Counted from the stretch's first letter, positions 1-6,560 are shown. The stretch is DNA of 6,757 nucleotides from Akkermansiaceae bacterium (GCA_029287105.1 JARFRT010000103.1:1-6757), one strand, 5' to 3'. The notes: generated by a model not told the origin, from the letters alone. Program-made: numbers and translations.

Positions 1-1648
1 CATTGGCCAGGCGCAGCAGGAGGTGCTCGTGCCAGTGCCGGGTGATCGCTTGCATTCCGACCGGCAGCCCGGCTTCGGAGTAGCCCGCGGGAAAGGAGAT
101 TGCCGGTAGTCCGCAGAGGTTTCCACAAACGACAAAGCGCATGAGTTCGGTCATGGTGGCAATGTCCGACTCACCAAAACGTTCGGTCCTGGGGTCCAGG
201 TGGGGCGCGGTGCAGGCGGTGGTTGGGGTGACCACGGCATCGACCTCGGTGAGGACGCGATCCCACTCGCGTAGTGCCTCGGTTCGGATTTGCTGGGCGC
301 GTAGGTAGTCGCGACTGGTAAACTGGCGTGCCATTGCCAGGTTCAGTCGGGTGGCGTGTCCGAAGTCCTTCCGGTGCTCTTTATAATACGGCTCCATGGC
401 GGTGGCCATTTCCGTTAGGATCGTGATGGCGTGTGCGACCCGTGTTGCCTCGAGGGCGGCGATCGAGATCTCTTTGATGGTCGCTCCGGCCTTTTCGAGG
501 ATTTTCAGAGTTTCGTTACAGTGAGAGACAACCTCCGGGCGTGCATCCTCAAACCATGCGCGGTAGACGCCAAGGGTCACGCCGCGCAGGTTGAGCTTGT
601 GGAAATCCTCCAAGTGAACCGGCGGTTGTTTGAGTGACATCGGATCGTTGAGGTCCCTGCCGGCGCAAATCGCGTAGCCGATGGCGGTGTCGAGTGCTGT
701 TGCTCCCAGCGGGCCGACATGGGCAACACTCCAGCACAAGGGCGTGGCACCAAACTCGCTGATGCGGCCAAAGGTCGGTTTCAGCCCGACTACCCCGCAG
801 TGTGCCGCCGGCACCCGGATCGACCCGCCACCGTCGGCGCCAATTGCAAGTGGGACAATGCCACTGCCTACGGCCGCTGCACTGCCACCGGATGAGCCGC
901 CTGCATCGTGGTCGGTATGATACGGGTTACGGGCGAAACCATGGATCGGATTGTTACCCGTGGGTGAGATACCGATTTCGAACATGTTGGTCTTCCCAAT
1001 CAGAATTGCGCCGGCCGCCCGCAGCCGCGCCACCGGGGTCGCATCCTCCACGGCCGCCTCTTTCCCTAGGAAACGAGTGCCTACCTGGGTCGTATAAGGC
1101 GGCATGTCCAGCTCATCTTTTATTGCGACCGGAACACCCTCGAGGATGCTTCGTGGTCGTCCCTCGGCCAGCCGCCGTGCACTCTCGGCTGCCTGTTCCC
1201 GGATATTTTCGGCATCCCATTTGATGATGGCGCCAAGCGGGGGATCTGCACAGTTCGAGGCTTCGACGGCAGCAATCACCCTCTGGGCCACCTCCTCCGG
1301 GGATATGCTCTGACTTTTGTAGGCCTGCGCGTAATCTGTAATCGAGGTGAACCGGAATGGCGTCGGCGTGGATGTCGGTTTTTCGAGGGCGACTGCGTCT
1401 GCTGTCTCTATGGCATTTTCAGCTTGATACTCGGCCGGCTGATCCATGGTTTCTTGTGGATCAACGAGCGGACACGCCGTCGGTGCCGATTGCGGGGCCA
1501 AATCGCGAAACCTGATCACGCCGGCCTTACGCAGTAGGCTCGGCAGCAAAAACGGGCGGATCAAGGCGTTTTCCGCCATCGCGACAAACCAACGCAGGCC
1601 CAGGCCTCTCAGGCGAGGGGCGCGGACGGGTTTAAGATCGTAGGGCAT
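1..1648 (-). CDS. Amidase-signature family enzyme, plant FAAH-like (3' end cut by window edge)
   Basis: This is an amidase-signature serine hydrolase, which cleaves amide bonds with a Ser-cisSer-Lys triad. The frame is open from the ATG at 1648 to the left edge, about 549 residues, with the C-terminus missing. The triad is visible: Lys177 in VAIKDELD, cis-Ser252 in GGSSGGSAAAV and nucleophile Ser276 in DGGGSIRVPA. The spacings (75 and 24 residues) equal those of rat FAAH Lys142/Ser217/Ser241. Other matching blocks are GVVGLKPTFGRIS (285-297), a VTPTTACTAP segment and GLPVGMQAI near the cut. From memory, the order of these blocks, the DYAQAY segment (105-110) and the N-terminal APRLRGLGLRWF stretch resemble plant fatty acid amide hydrolase (about 607 residues) more than GatA. 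Residues 15-40 are hydrophobic and could be a membrane contact. The 29-bp gap after the alpha/beta hydrolase suggests one transcript. No clear Shine-Dalgarno sequence precedes the start. The family is certain; the fatty-amide substrate is inferred. Confidence 0.93.
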   Translation of the reverse strand, partial: MPYDLKPVRAPRLRGLGLRWFVAMAENALIRPFLLPSLLRKAGVIRFRDLAPQSAPTACPLVDPQETMDQPAEYQAENAIETADAVALEKPTSTPTPFRFTSITDYAQAYKSQSISPEEVAQRVIAAVEASNCADPPLGAIIKWDAENIREQAAESARRLAEGRPRSILEGVPVAIKDELDMPPYTTQVGTRFLGKEAAVEDATPVARLRAAGAILIGKTNMFEIGISPTGNNPIHGFARNPYHTDHDAGGSSGGSAAAVGSGIVPLAIGADGGGSIRVPAAHCGVVGLKPTFGRISEFGATPLCWSVAHVGPLGATALDTAIGYAICAGRDLNDPMSLKQPPVHLEDFHKLNLRGVTLGVYRAWFEDARPEVVSHCNETLKILEKAGATIKEISIAALEATRVAHAITILTEMATAMEPYYKEHRKDFGHATRLNLAMARQFTSRDYLRAQQIRTEALREWDRVLTEVDAVVTPTTACTAPHLDPRTERFGESDIATMTELMRFVVCGNLCGLPAISFPAGYSEAGLPVGMQAITRHWHEHLLLRLAN

Positions 1649-1677
1649 GATCGGGAAAAAGGAAACGGGGGGTGGAA

Positions 1678-2634
1678 TCAATCGTTCGGCTTCCGGTCTG
1701 GACGGGTTTGGGAAATCAATACCTTGTCCGCGTAGTATTGATCGAGGAACTTCTTGAGCTTTTTCCTGTATTCAACCCTGCCCCTGAAACCGCAGTTGGC
1801 ATGGTCGGCTCCTGAAATGAGCAGGATGTCCTTGGGCTCACGTGCCGCAGTGTAAAGACGTTCACTCATCACGCAGTCGATCCTAGCATCATCTTTTCCG
1901 TGAATCAGTAAAACCGGAACCTCGAGCGTGCCGATTTTACCGATCGAATCAAAACGCTGATGCAGCAGACGGTCCATCGGCAGGAGTTGGAGCAAACCGC
2001 CGTGCCTGCTGCCCGACATGTCGAGCATGCTGGTGAAGGTGGATTCGACGATCAACCCGGCGGCATCGGGACAGCGGGTCGCAAGCTCAATGGCGACCGC
2101 TCCACCCAATGAGTGCCCCATAATAAACAGGCGTGAGGGGTCGATGTGTTTCACCTCGGTCAGATACGACCAGGCGGCCTGGGCATCCTCATAGGCCATA
2201 CTCTCGCTAGGTTCGTGCGTGCCAAAGCTCTGTCCAAACCCGCGGTAATCGATCAAAAGCACTCGGCAGCCCAACCCATACATACTGTGGGTATGTTCCA
2301 GATTCTTGCCGATGGTGGTATCCTGTCCGTGAAAAAACAACACGACCGGTGCCTCGGTGCTATCGGGGGCATCCCCAACTTCATCCTCGACCCCGTCCCC
2401 CACCCAAAAGCCATGGAGTTGGTCGGTGCCATCCCCGACCGGAATACGAACCTCCTTATATTCCATCCCAATCCGGTCGGGGGTGATGGATATGGCTGCT
2501 TCAGGAAGAAAAATAATCTGCACTTGATTTGTCCAAATGTAGGCACAGGCACAGGCGTAGGCCGCGGCAACCATGCCCCCAATAATCAATGCGCGTCGTT
2601 TCCAGGATGTCATGTCAGGGCGCAGTGTACACAT
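1678..2634 (-). CDS. Membrane-anchored alpha/beta hydrolase (BEM46/ABHD12-13-like serine hydrolase)
   Basis: A 318-residue alpha/beta-hydrolase-fold enzyme, probably an esterase, lipase or thioesterase. A basic start (WKRR, 11-14) and a hydrophobic segment (about 15-34) form a signal anchor, placing the catalytic domain outside the cytoplasmic membrane. Cys28 and Cys30 lie in it, but the surrounding residues do not fit a lipobox. The fold motifs are in order: oxyanion-hole strand VVLFFHGQ (97-104), LIDYRGFGQS (127-136), nucleophile elbow GHSLGG with Ser175, acid Asp249 in LIHGKDD (243-249), and His278 in GADHAN (275-280). This layout matches the BEM46/ABHD12/ABHD13 group and COG1073-type hydrolases. 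The start at 2634 has a weak AAGG about 6 nt upstream; an ATG at 2613 (Met8) is possible and would keep the anchor. It precedes the FAAH-like amidase by 29 bp, so the two probably form an operon. The substrate cannot be told from sequence. Confidence 0.93.
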   Translation of the reverse strand: MCTLRPDMTSWKRRALIIGGMVAAAYACACAYIWTNQVQIIFLPEAAISITPDRIGMEYKEVRIPVGDGTDQLHGFWVGDGVEDEVGDAPDSTEAPVVLFFHGQDTTIGKNLEHTHSMYGLGCRVLLIDYRGFGQSFGTHEPSESMAYEDAQAAWSYLTEVKHIDPSRLFIMGHSLGGAVAIELATRCPDAAGLIVESTFTSMLDMSGSRHGGLLQLLPMDRLLHQRFDSIGKIGTLEVPVLLIHGKDDARIDCVMSERLYTAAREPKDILLISGADHANCGFRGRVEYRKKLKKFLDQYYADKVLISQTRPDRKPND

Positions 2635-2733
2635 CCAGGCCTTATTGGGAAATCGATTCCGAACTGGGAAATATCGATTAAAGCGATGATATCTATCACA
2701 ATAATAAGACTGGCTACTTCACCTATCCTCCGC
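2635..2733 (-). promoter_or_regulatory. AT-rich leader of the hydrolase/amidase unit with paired direct repeats
   Basis: This stretch immediately upstream of the hydrolase start is clearly richer in A and T than the coding regions. It contains an imperfect direct repeat: GGGAAATCGATT at 2647-2658 and GGGAAATATCGATT at 2666-2679. The shared ATCGATT cores are 21 bp apart, about two helical turns. On the minus strand a TTTAAT hexamer (plus-strand 2677-2682) could serve as a -10 box, but I see no convincing -35 partner. A promoter here would fit the hydrolase being the first gene after a 261-bp gap. The repeats would then overlap or flank the promoter like an operator. The promoter call is an inference; the repeats are seen directly. 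Confidence 0.35.
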
Positions 2734-2808
2734 TGTGGACAGGAGTGTCCACACTCCCTATTTCTACCCGCTGCGCGGGCCTAGGGAGGAGGGACACTCC
2801 TGTCCCTC
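2734..2808. repeat. REP-like nested inverted repeat (BIME-like palindromic element)
   Basis: This 75-bp element has several layers of symmetry. The left unit is a hairpin, TGTGGACA (2734-2741), loop GGAG, TGTCCACA (2746-2753), a perfect 8-bp stem. The right unit is GAGGGACA (2789-2796), loop CTCC, TGTCCCTC (2801-2808), also 8 bp. The two units are mirror copies: GGACAGGAGTGTCC (2737-2750) is the exact reverse complement of GGACACTCCTGTCC (2792-2805). Inside them CTCCCTA (2754-2760) pairs with TAGGGAG (2782-2788), and the centre is CCCGC-TGC-GCGGG (2767-2779). This is the architecture of REP/BIME elements or small MITEs: inverted copies of a short palindrome around a GC-rich core, placed between genes. 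On the minus strand it lies after the SulP gene and before the hydrolase, so it could also attenuate or stabilise transcripts. No T-tract follows it. Copy number elsewhere in the genome is unknown. Confidence 0.75.
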
Positions 2809-2840
2809 GGCAACCCAAGCCCCCAACCCAAGTCTTCCTT

Positions 2841-2865
2841 CCGCGCATTTCGTCTTCTTGCGCGG
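2841..2865. terminator. Hairpin downstream of the SulP gene, possible transcript end
   Basis: CCGCGCA (2841-2847) and TGCGCGG (2859-2865) form a perfect 7-bp GC-rich stem with an 11-nt loop. It starts about 30 bp beyond the SulP stop codon in the direction of transcription. The minus-strand sequence after it is purine-rich (AAGGAAGA), with no U-tract, so a classical intrinsic terminator is not shown. It may be a 3'-end stabilising hairpin, or may act together with the palindromic element further downstream. Confidence 0.35.
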
Positions 2866-2895
2866 TTGAAAATGAATCCACATCCCGAGAGAAAC

Positions 2896-4749
2896 CTATT
2901 TCTCCTTACTTTTGTCGTAGAAGATTTTGATGTCGGCCTCCTTGGTTCCGAGCAGTTCCTGGGCTCGGATCAGGGCGTCGCGGGTGGAGATGTTGGGGTT
3001 CTCGCTGAAGTACATGAACAGGTTGGTTTCGCCTTGGGTGCGATCGCATCCTTCTTGCAGGGTTTTGAGCACGCCGGATTTTTTGAGCACCTCGTAGACG
3101 TCGCGGGTGGCGCCTGAGACGAGCACGTGCACGCCTTTTTTGCGGGTGTGTTTGATCAGGTCCTCGAGGGCGAGCACGCTGGTGGCGTCGAGGTGGCGCG
3201 CGTTTTTGAGCCGGAGGATGATGACCTTGAGGTTTTCATCGGCGATGGTGCGTTGGACCTGGGTGCGGAACAGGTCGGCGGCGCCGAAAAAGAGGTCACC
3301 CTCGACGTGTACGATCGAGATGGCGGGGATGGTTCGCTTGCGTTTTTCGCCCAGCTCACGGAGGTCACCCTCGTTGTTGATTTCATATTCGACAAGGTGG
3401 GGTTTGGAAGCCTTGCGCAGGAAGAGGGTGATGGAGAGGGCGACACCGATGAAAATGGCGTAGTCGAGCCGGGTCAGCAGGGTGGCGCAGAAGGTGGTGA
3501 TGATGACCAGGGCATCGCCCGGGGTCGAGCGCAGGCAGATCCGGATGTTTTTGATATTGATCAGCGAGATGGCGATACCCACCACCAGGGCGGCGAGGGA
3601 CGTTTTCGGGATGTTTTCCACGATGGGCAACTTCACCAGTATGTAGAAGCCGAGCAGGCAGAGGAACCCGCAGAACATCGAGGAGAACCGGGTTTTGGAA
3701 TGCGATTCGTAGTTCAGGGCCGAGCGGGTGAGCGACCCGGATGCGGGCATGGCCGCGACCAGGGAGGTGGCGATGTTGGCCATACCCACGGAGAGCATGT
3801 CCTGGTTGACATCCGAGCGACCTCCGGAGCGGCTTGCCAGCGATTTGGCCATCACCGTGTTTTCCAGGGAGGCGAGGAAGGCGATGGCGAAGGCGACCCC
3901 GATCAGGGTGGAGATGTCCTCCCAATTGATATTCGGAACGGCAGGGGTGAGATGGGTGAGATGGAAGGCGGTGAATGTTTCCACGGAGGCAAATGCGGGA
4001 ACCCATGTGCGGAGTGCCCAGCCGGCGATGGCCGAGACGGCCAGGCTGAGCGCGAAGTTGGGCAGGGCCGGGATTTTTTTCTGCAGGACGAGATAGACCA
4101 ACAGCGTCCCTATGCCCAGCACAGCGGGCTGCCATTGGTAGCTTTGGTAGAGACCGGTCATCTTATGGACGATGATGAAAAAGGTGCTGGCAGACTCGCC
4201 CTCACTCATCGGGCCGGCGATGCCAAATACGTGCTTGAGCTGGTTGGTGAGGATCAGGATGGCGGCACCGCTGATGTAGCCGACCAGGACGCTGCGGCTG
4301 ACATACTGGAGGAGGTCGGCGACTTTGAACAACGCGCCAAAGACGGAGAGCACGCCGACCATGAGCACCAGCAGCGGCATGTATTCCTGCGGTGACTTGT
4401 CGAGCGTGCCCGCTGCGGCAAAGAAGCTGAACACCATAAACGCAGTCGCATTGGTCGGGCCGAGGATGGTGTGCCGCGAGCTTGAAAAAAGAGGGGCAAC
4501 GATGGCGGCGATGGCGGAACAGACGATGCCGTAGTGGATCGGGAGATCGGCGATGGCGGCATAGGCCATGCCCTGGGGCAGGGCGAGCAGGGCGACATTC
4601 AACGAGGCTTTGATGTCGTAGCCGAATTTCTCACGGTTGTAGCGTTGCAGCGGGCCGAGCGCCGGGAAGCGGTCGAGACCGTTTCCCGAGAGGATACGCA
4701 GGGCGGTTCTTAACGTGTCACGGAGGATGGCTTTGATTTTACGTAACAT
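2896..4749 (-). CDS. SulP/SLC26-family anion transporter with C-terminal STAS domain
   Basis: A 617-residue SulP-family permease, which moves an anion such as sulfate or bicarbonate across the inner membrane by H+ or Na+ symport or by exchange; the substrate is not decidable here. Family landmarks are PQGMAYA (58-64) at the end of the first membrane helix, GPTNATA (97-103), the FLASLENTVMA stretch (291-301), NQDMLSVGMAN (315-325) and PASGSLTRSALN (335-346). Hydrophobic helices continue to about residue 445. A cytoplasmic STAS domain follows (about 475-565), containing HVEGDLFFGAAD (481-492) and the conserved loop LDATS (520-524), the equivalent of the DSSG site in anti-sigma antagonists. About 50 further residues follow the STAS domain. 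Overall length is normal for the family. The ATG at 4749 lies only 6 bp after the permease stop codon and lacks a clear Shine-Dalgarno sequence, so expression probably depends on translation of the upstream gene. Confidence 0.96.
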   Translation of the reverse strand: MLRKIKAILRDTLRTALRILSGNGLDRFPALGPLQRYNREKFGYDIKASLNVALLALPQGMAYAAIADLPIHYGIVCSAIAAIVAPLFSSSRHTILGPTNATAFMVFSFFAAAGTLDKSPQEYMPLLVLMVGVLSVFGALFKVADLLQYVSRSVLVGYISGAAILILTNQLKHVFGIAGPMSEGESASTFFIIVHKMTGLYQSYQWQPAVLGIGTLLVYLVLQKKIPALPNFALSLAVSAIAGWALRTWVPAFASVETFTAFHLTHLTPAVPNINWEDISTLIGVAFAIAFLASLENTVMAKSLASRSGGRSDVNQDMLSVGMANIATSLVAAMPASGSLTRSALNYESHSKTRFSSMFCGFLCLLGFYILVKLPIVENIPKTSLAALVVGIAISLINIKNIRICLRSTPGDALVIITTFCATLLTRLDYAIFIGVALSITLFLRKASKPHLVEYEINNEGDLRELGEKRKRTIPAISIVHVEGDLFFGAADLFRTQVQRTIADENLKVIILRLKNARHLDATSVLALEDLIKHTRKKGVHVLVSGATRDVYEVLKKSGVLKTLQEGCDRTQGETNLFMYFSENPNISTRDALIRAQELLGTKEADIKIFYDKSKEK

Positions 4750-4755
4750 CGTTAC

Positions 4756-5859
4756 TTATTTTCTGCGGGCCTTGAAAAAGAGGTGGGTGCCGAGTGCCAG
4801 GCACAGGATGTTAGGCAGCCAGTAGAGGATGATGGCGGTGTTGCCACTGTTTTTTTGGAACTGCCCGGCGATCATGAAAAAGAGGAAATAGCCGAGCCCG
4901 ACGAGGATGCTGAGAGCGAGTCCGGTGGAGGTTTCCTTTCGGCGGGCATTGATGCCGAGCGGCACGGCGATCATGGCGAGGGCGAGGCAGGCCATGGAGA
5001 ATGCGTATCGGCGGTGGATTTCGTTGCTGAGCTTGTGGCGTTTCTCGGCATCGAGGCCATCGTCGCCCCCGAGGGTTTGGCGGATTTCCGTATTAGTCAT
5101 CGTGCTGGCCTTGAGCTTTTTTTTCCGTTCTCTTGCGAAGTCAAACAGCAGGGGTTCCTGTTCCCCGATAAAGGCAAGCTCGCGGGTGCCGTCGGGGTTT
5201 CTGGTTTCCATGTAGGCGTCGGTCAGGTGGAGTCGGAGTTGCTTGCTTTCCTGGATGATTTTCAGCTTTGCCTCACGGGCGTAGACGCTGGCGGTGGGGA
5301 AGCCGGTCTCGTGTTCCTTTTCGAGTTGGTAGAGGTGCAGCCCGTACAGCATGTTACCTTTGCGCGATTCGACAAATACTTTTTGATCCTGGAAGCTGGT
5401 CTGGACGACCCCGGGGTCAAGCATGGCATTGGGGTTTTCTTTGACGGCTTCGTAGAGCACGTCCTTGATGACGTTCTTGGACCGGGGGGCCATGCTGATG
5501 TTGAGCCAGAGGCAAAGTATGCAAAGCAGGGCGCCGATGGCGAAGACGGGCATGGCGACACGGACGAGGCTGACGCCTGCCATGCGCATGCTGACCAGCT
5601 CGTTTTCCGCGGAGAGCCGGCCGAAAACCAACAAAATGGCCACGAGGAATCCCCAGGGGATGGTGTAGATCAGCGAGAAGGGAATGACGCTGAGGATGAA
5701 GCGCGCGACCAGTGCCGGGGAGGCATGTTTCTCCACCAGCAGCGGGCGGAGTTCTTTGAAAAGGTTGCCCATGACGAGCAAGACACTGAGAACGATGACG
5801 CCAAAGATCGTGGCCGCAATAATTTGCTTGCCGATGTAGCGATCCATGAGGCGTATCAT
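4756..5859 (-). CDS. LptF/LptG-family permease of the LPS export complex (YjgP/YjgQ)
   Basis: A 367-residue inner-membrane protein of the LptF/LptG family. With the LptB ATPase these proteins form the LptB2FG transporter, which lifts lipopolysaccharide from the inner membrane into the periplasmic Lpt bridge. The typical layout is present: an N-terminal DRYIGKQ (6-12) leading into three membrane helices (about 12-33, 52-80, 98-121), the conserved SAENELVSMRMAGVS (83-97), a periplasmic beta-jellyroll-like region (about 125-280), and three C-terminal helices with the IAVPLGINARR signature (297-307). I chose the ATG at 5859 because family members begin a few residues before the RYI motif. The frame also opens at a GTG at 5916, adding 19 unlikely residues, and at an ATG at 5847; none has a good Shine-Dalgarno sequence. 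I cannot say whether it is LptF or LptG, and the partner gene is not beside it. SulP follows after 6 bp. Confidence 0.93.
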   Translation of the reverse strand: MIRLMDRYIGKQIIAATIFGVIVLSVLLVMGNLFKELRPLLVEKHASPALVARFILSVIPFSLIYTIPWGFLVAILLVFGRLSAENELVSMRMAGVSLVRVAMPVFAIGALLCILCLWLNISMAPRSKNVIKDVLYEAVKENPNAMLDPGVVQTSFQDQKVFVESRKGNMLYGLHLYQLEKEHETGFPTASVYAREAKLKIIQESKQLRLHLTDAYMETRNPDGTRELAFIGEQEPLLFDFARERKKKLKASTMTNTEIRQTLGGDDGLDAEKRHKLSNEIHRRYAFSMACLALAMIAVPLGINARRKETSTGLALSILVGLGYFLFFMIAGQFQKNSGNTAIILYWLPNILCLALGTHLFFKARRK

Positions 5860-5983
5860 GGGGGGGATTTTGATCGGGAAACAAGGGGGTGTCGAGTATC
5901 GACTGTGCGAGGGCACTTATTTAAGCGGAGAAATGGAGGAATGGCGCGGTGCGACAGCCTCCATCGAAAATCTCCATGAACCA
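5860..5983 (-). promoter_or_regulatory. Leader of the LPS-export permease gene, with a small palindrome
   Basis: This 124-bp gap is long enough to hold a promoter for the permease-SulP pair. The only symmetric site I can point to is GTCGA-GTA-TCGAC at 5891-5903, with perfect 5-bp arms. It lies about 30-45 bp before the chosen start, where an operator could sit. If translation began at the GTG at 5916, this palindrome would instead be coding. A looser inverted repeat, ATGGAGG (5933-5939) and CCTCCAT (5958-5964), is probably chance. No convincing -10/-35 pair is visible. Confidence 0.2.
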
Positions 5984-6463
5984 CTATCCATTCACGCCAT
6001 CCCGCAGTGACTTCGGCTTGCCGATGATCTCGTGCAGGATGATGGCCTGGCGGGTGGAATGAGGGTTGGCGAGCAGTGCCCGGATCGCCTTGTTGGGGCC
6101 GCGGTGGATTTTGCGGTGGGTATTTTTGTGCGCTGTCAGCTGTTCGAAGCGAGCGGCGGCTGCCTTTTGCTCGGTGCTGAGCGACACCTTTTTGCGGCTG
6201 CTGGGCAGGGGGCGCTGGGCTGTTTGTCGGGGTGGTGGCGCCTGGGGCAGGGGGGGTGGAGCCTGTGCCCGGCTTGGTTGCTGTTGCACCGTGGTCTGGT
6301 GCTGGCGGATTTCCTCGCGGAAATCCTCATAGACGTCTTCCAGCGACTCCGAGATCTCGTGTGGTTGCTCTCCCCGGGTTTTGATTTTCTCGGAGATCCA
6401 CTTGAACGCACTGATCACTACGAAGAGGATCAGGATGATAATGCGTTCGTCGATGTCCTGCAT
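5984..6463 (-). CDS. Uncharacterised FloA-neighbour protein: membrane anchor, Gln/Pro linker, conserved-looking C-terminal box
   Basis: A 159-residue protein I cannot assign a function. It has three parts. Residues 8-24 are a strongly hydrophobic segment after the acidic MQDIDER, most likely a single membrane anchor. An acidic stretch (about 35-55) then leads into a Gln/Pro-rich low-complexity linker (about 56-90, including APPPLPQAPPPRQ). The basic, helical C-terminal part ends in AIRALLANPHSTRQAIILHE (126-145) followed by IIGKPKSLRD (146-155). I recall similar 'SLRQAIVLxEILGxPxxLR' endings on small anchored proteins of Planctomycetota and Verrucomicrobiota, so the C-terminal box is probably the functional part. 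It follows floA by 86 bp on the same strand, suggesting a shared transcript and a possible membrane-microdomain link; that link is inference. The ATG at 6463 has no Shine-Dalgarno sequence. The stop is TAG at 5984. Confidence 0.82.
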   Translation of the reverse strand: MQDIDERIIILILFVVISAFKWISEKIKTRGEQPHEISESLEDVYEDFREEIRQHQTTVQQQPSRAQAPPPLPQAPPPRQTAQRPLPSSRKKVSLSTEQKAAAARFEQLTAHKNTHRKIHRGPNKAIRALLANPHSTRQAIILHEIIGKPKSLRDGVNG

Positions 6464-6510
6464 GGGATGTGTAGGTTAGAGGGTAGCGGGCCAGGGAGCA
6501 GGGGGAAGTT

Positions 6511-6526
6511 GCCGCCCGGGGGCGGC
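6511..6526. terminator. GC-rich hairpin between floA and the next gene
   Basis: GCCGCCC (6511-6517) pairs with GGGCGGC (6520-6526), extendable by one T-A pair at 6510/6527. The innermost pair probably opens to leave a 4-nt loop. It lies about 25-40 bp beyond the floA stop. No T-run follows on the minus strand, where the sequence is ACTTCCCCC, so it is not a standard intrinsic terminator. Partial attenuation or mRNA 3'-end protection after floA is plausible. Confidence 0.35.
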
Positions 6527-6542
6527 ACGGCTTGACTCAGCG

Positions 6543-6560
6543 GCTCCGGTTATTCGGAGC
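6543..6560. repeat. Short inverted repeat across the floA stop codon
   Basis: GCTCCG (6543-6548) and CGGAGC (6555-6560) are exact reverse complements with a 6-nt loop. The loop contains the TAA stop of floA. It is 6 bp long and may be chance in GC-rich DNA, or part of the 3'-end structure together with the hairpin at 6511-6526. Confidence 0.25.

Noticed and set aside
431..1313. Several overlapping plus-strand frames in the first 1.3 kb
   Set aside because: All lie opposite the amidase, whose full triad and conserved blocks fix the true frame on the minus strand.
1699..2634. Lipoprotein signal at Cys28 or Cys30 of the alpha/beta hydrolase
   Set aside because: The residues before the cysteines (AYA and ACA) do not fit the usual lipobox, so a plain signal anchor is the better reading.
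2146..2784. Plus-strand reading frame of 212 codons over the hydrolase and the palindrome
   Set aside because: It is antisense to the catalytic region of the alpha/beta hydrolase and runs through the palindromic element. No motif supports it.
2734..2808. Reading the palindrome as a simple intrinsic terminator of the SulP transcript
   Set aside because: There is no T-tract on either strand, and the multi-layer mirror-copy structure is more elaborate than a terminator needs.
2635..2895. Possible small RNA gene, riboswitch or CRISPR repeat in the intergenic region
   Set aside because: I see no repeat-spacer pattern, no known riboswitch core and no tRNA-like fold. The region is explained by hairpins, the palindrome and the direct repeats.
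3127..4395. Long plus-strand reading frame of 422 codons opposite the SulP gene
   Set aside because: It is antisense to a clear SulP protein, its translation is rich in Gly, Asp, Glu and Gln with no recognisable motif, and such frames arise by codon bias in GC-rich genes.
4783..5979. Long plus-strand reading frame of 398 codons opposite the LPS-export permease
   Set aside because: It mirrors the permease gene, is acidic, Gly- and His-rich low-quality protein, and has no family signature. It is a shadow frame.
5984..6535. Plus-strand and alternative minus-strand frames over the small membrane protein gene
   Set aside because: The 159-residue minus-strand frame has a sensible anchor-linker-domain layout. 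The others are Cys/Trp- or Arg/Ser-rich translations typical of shadow frames.
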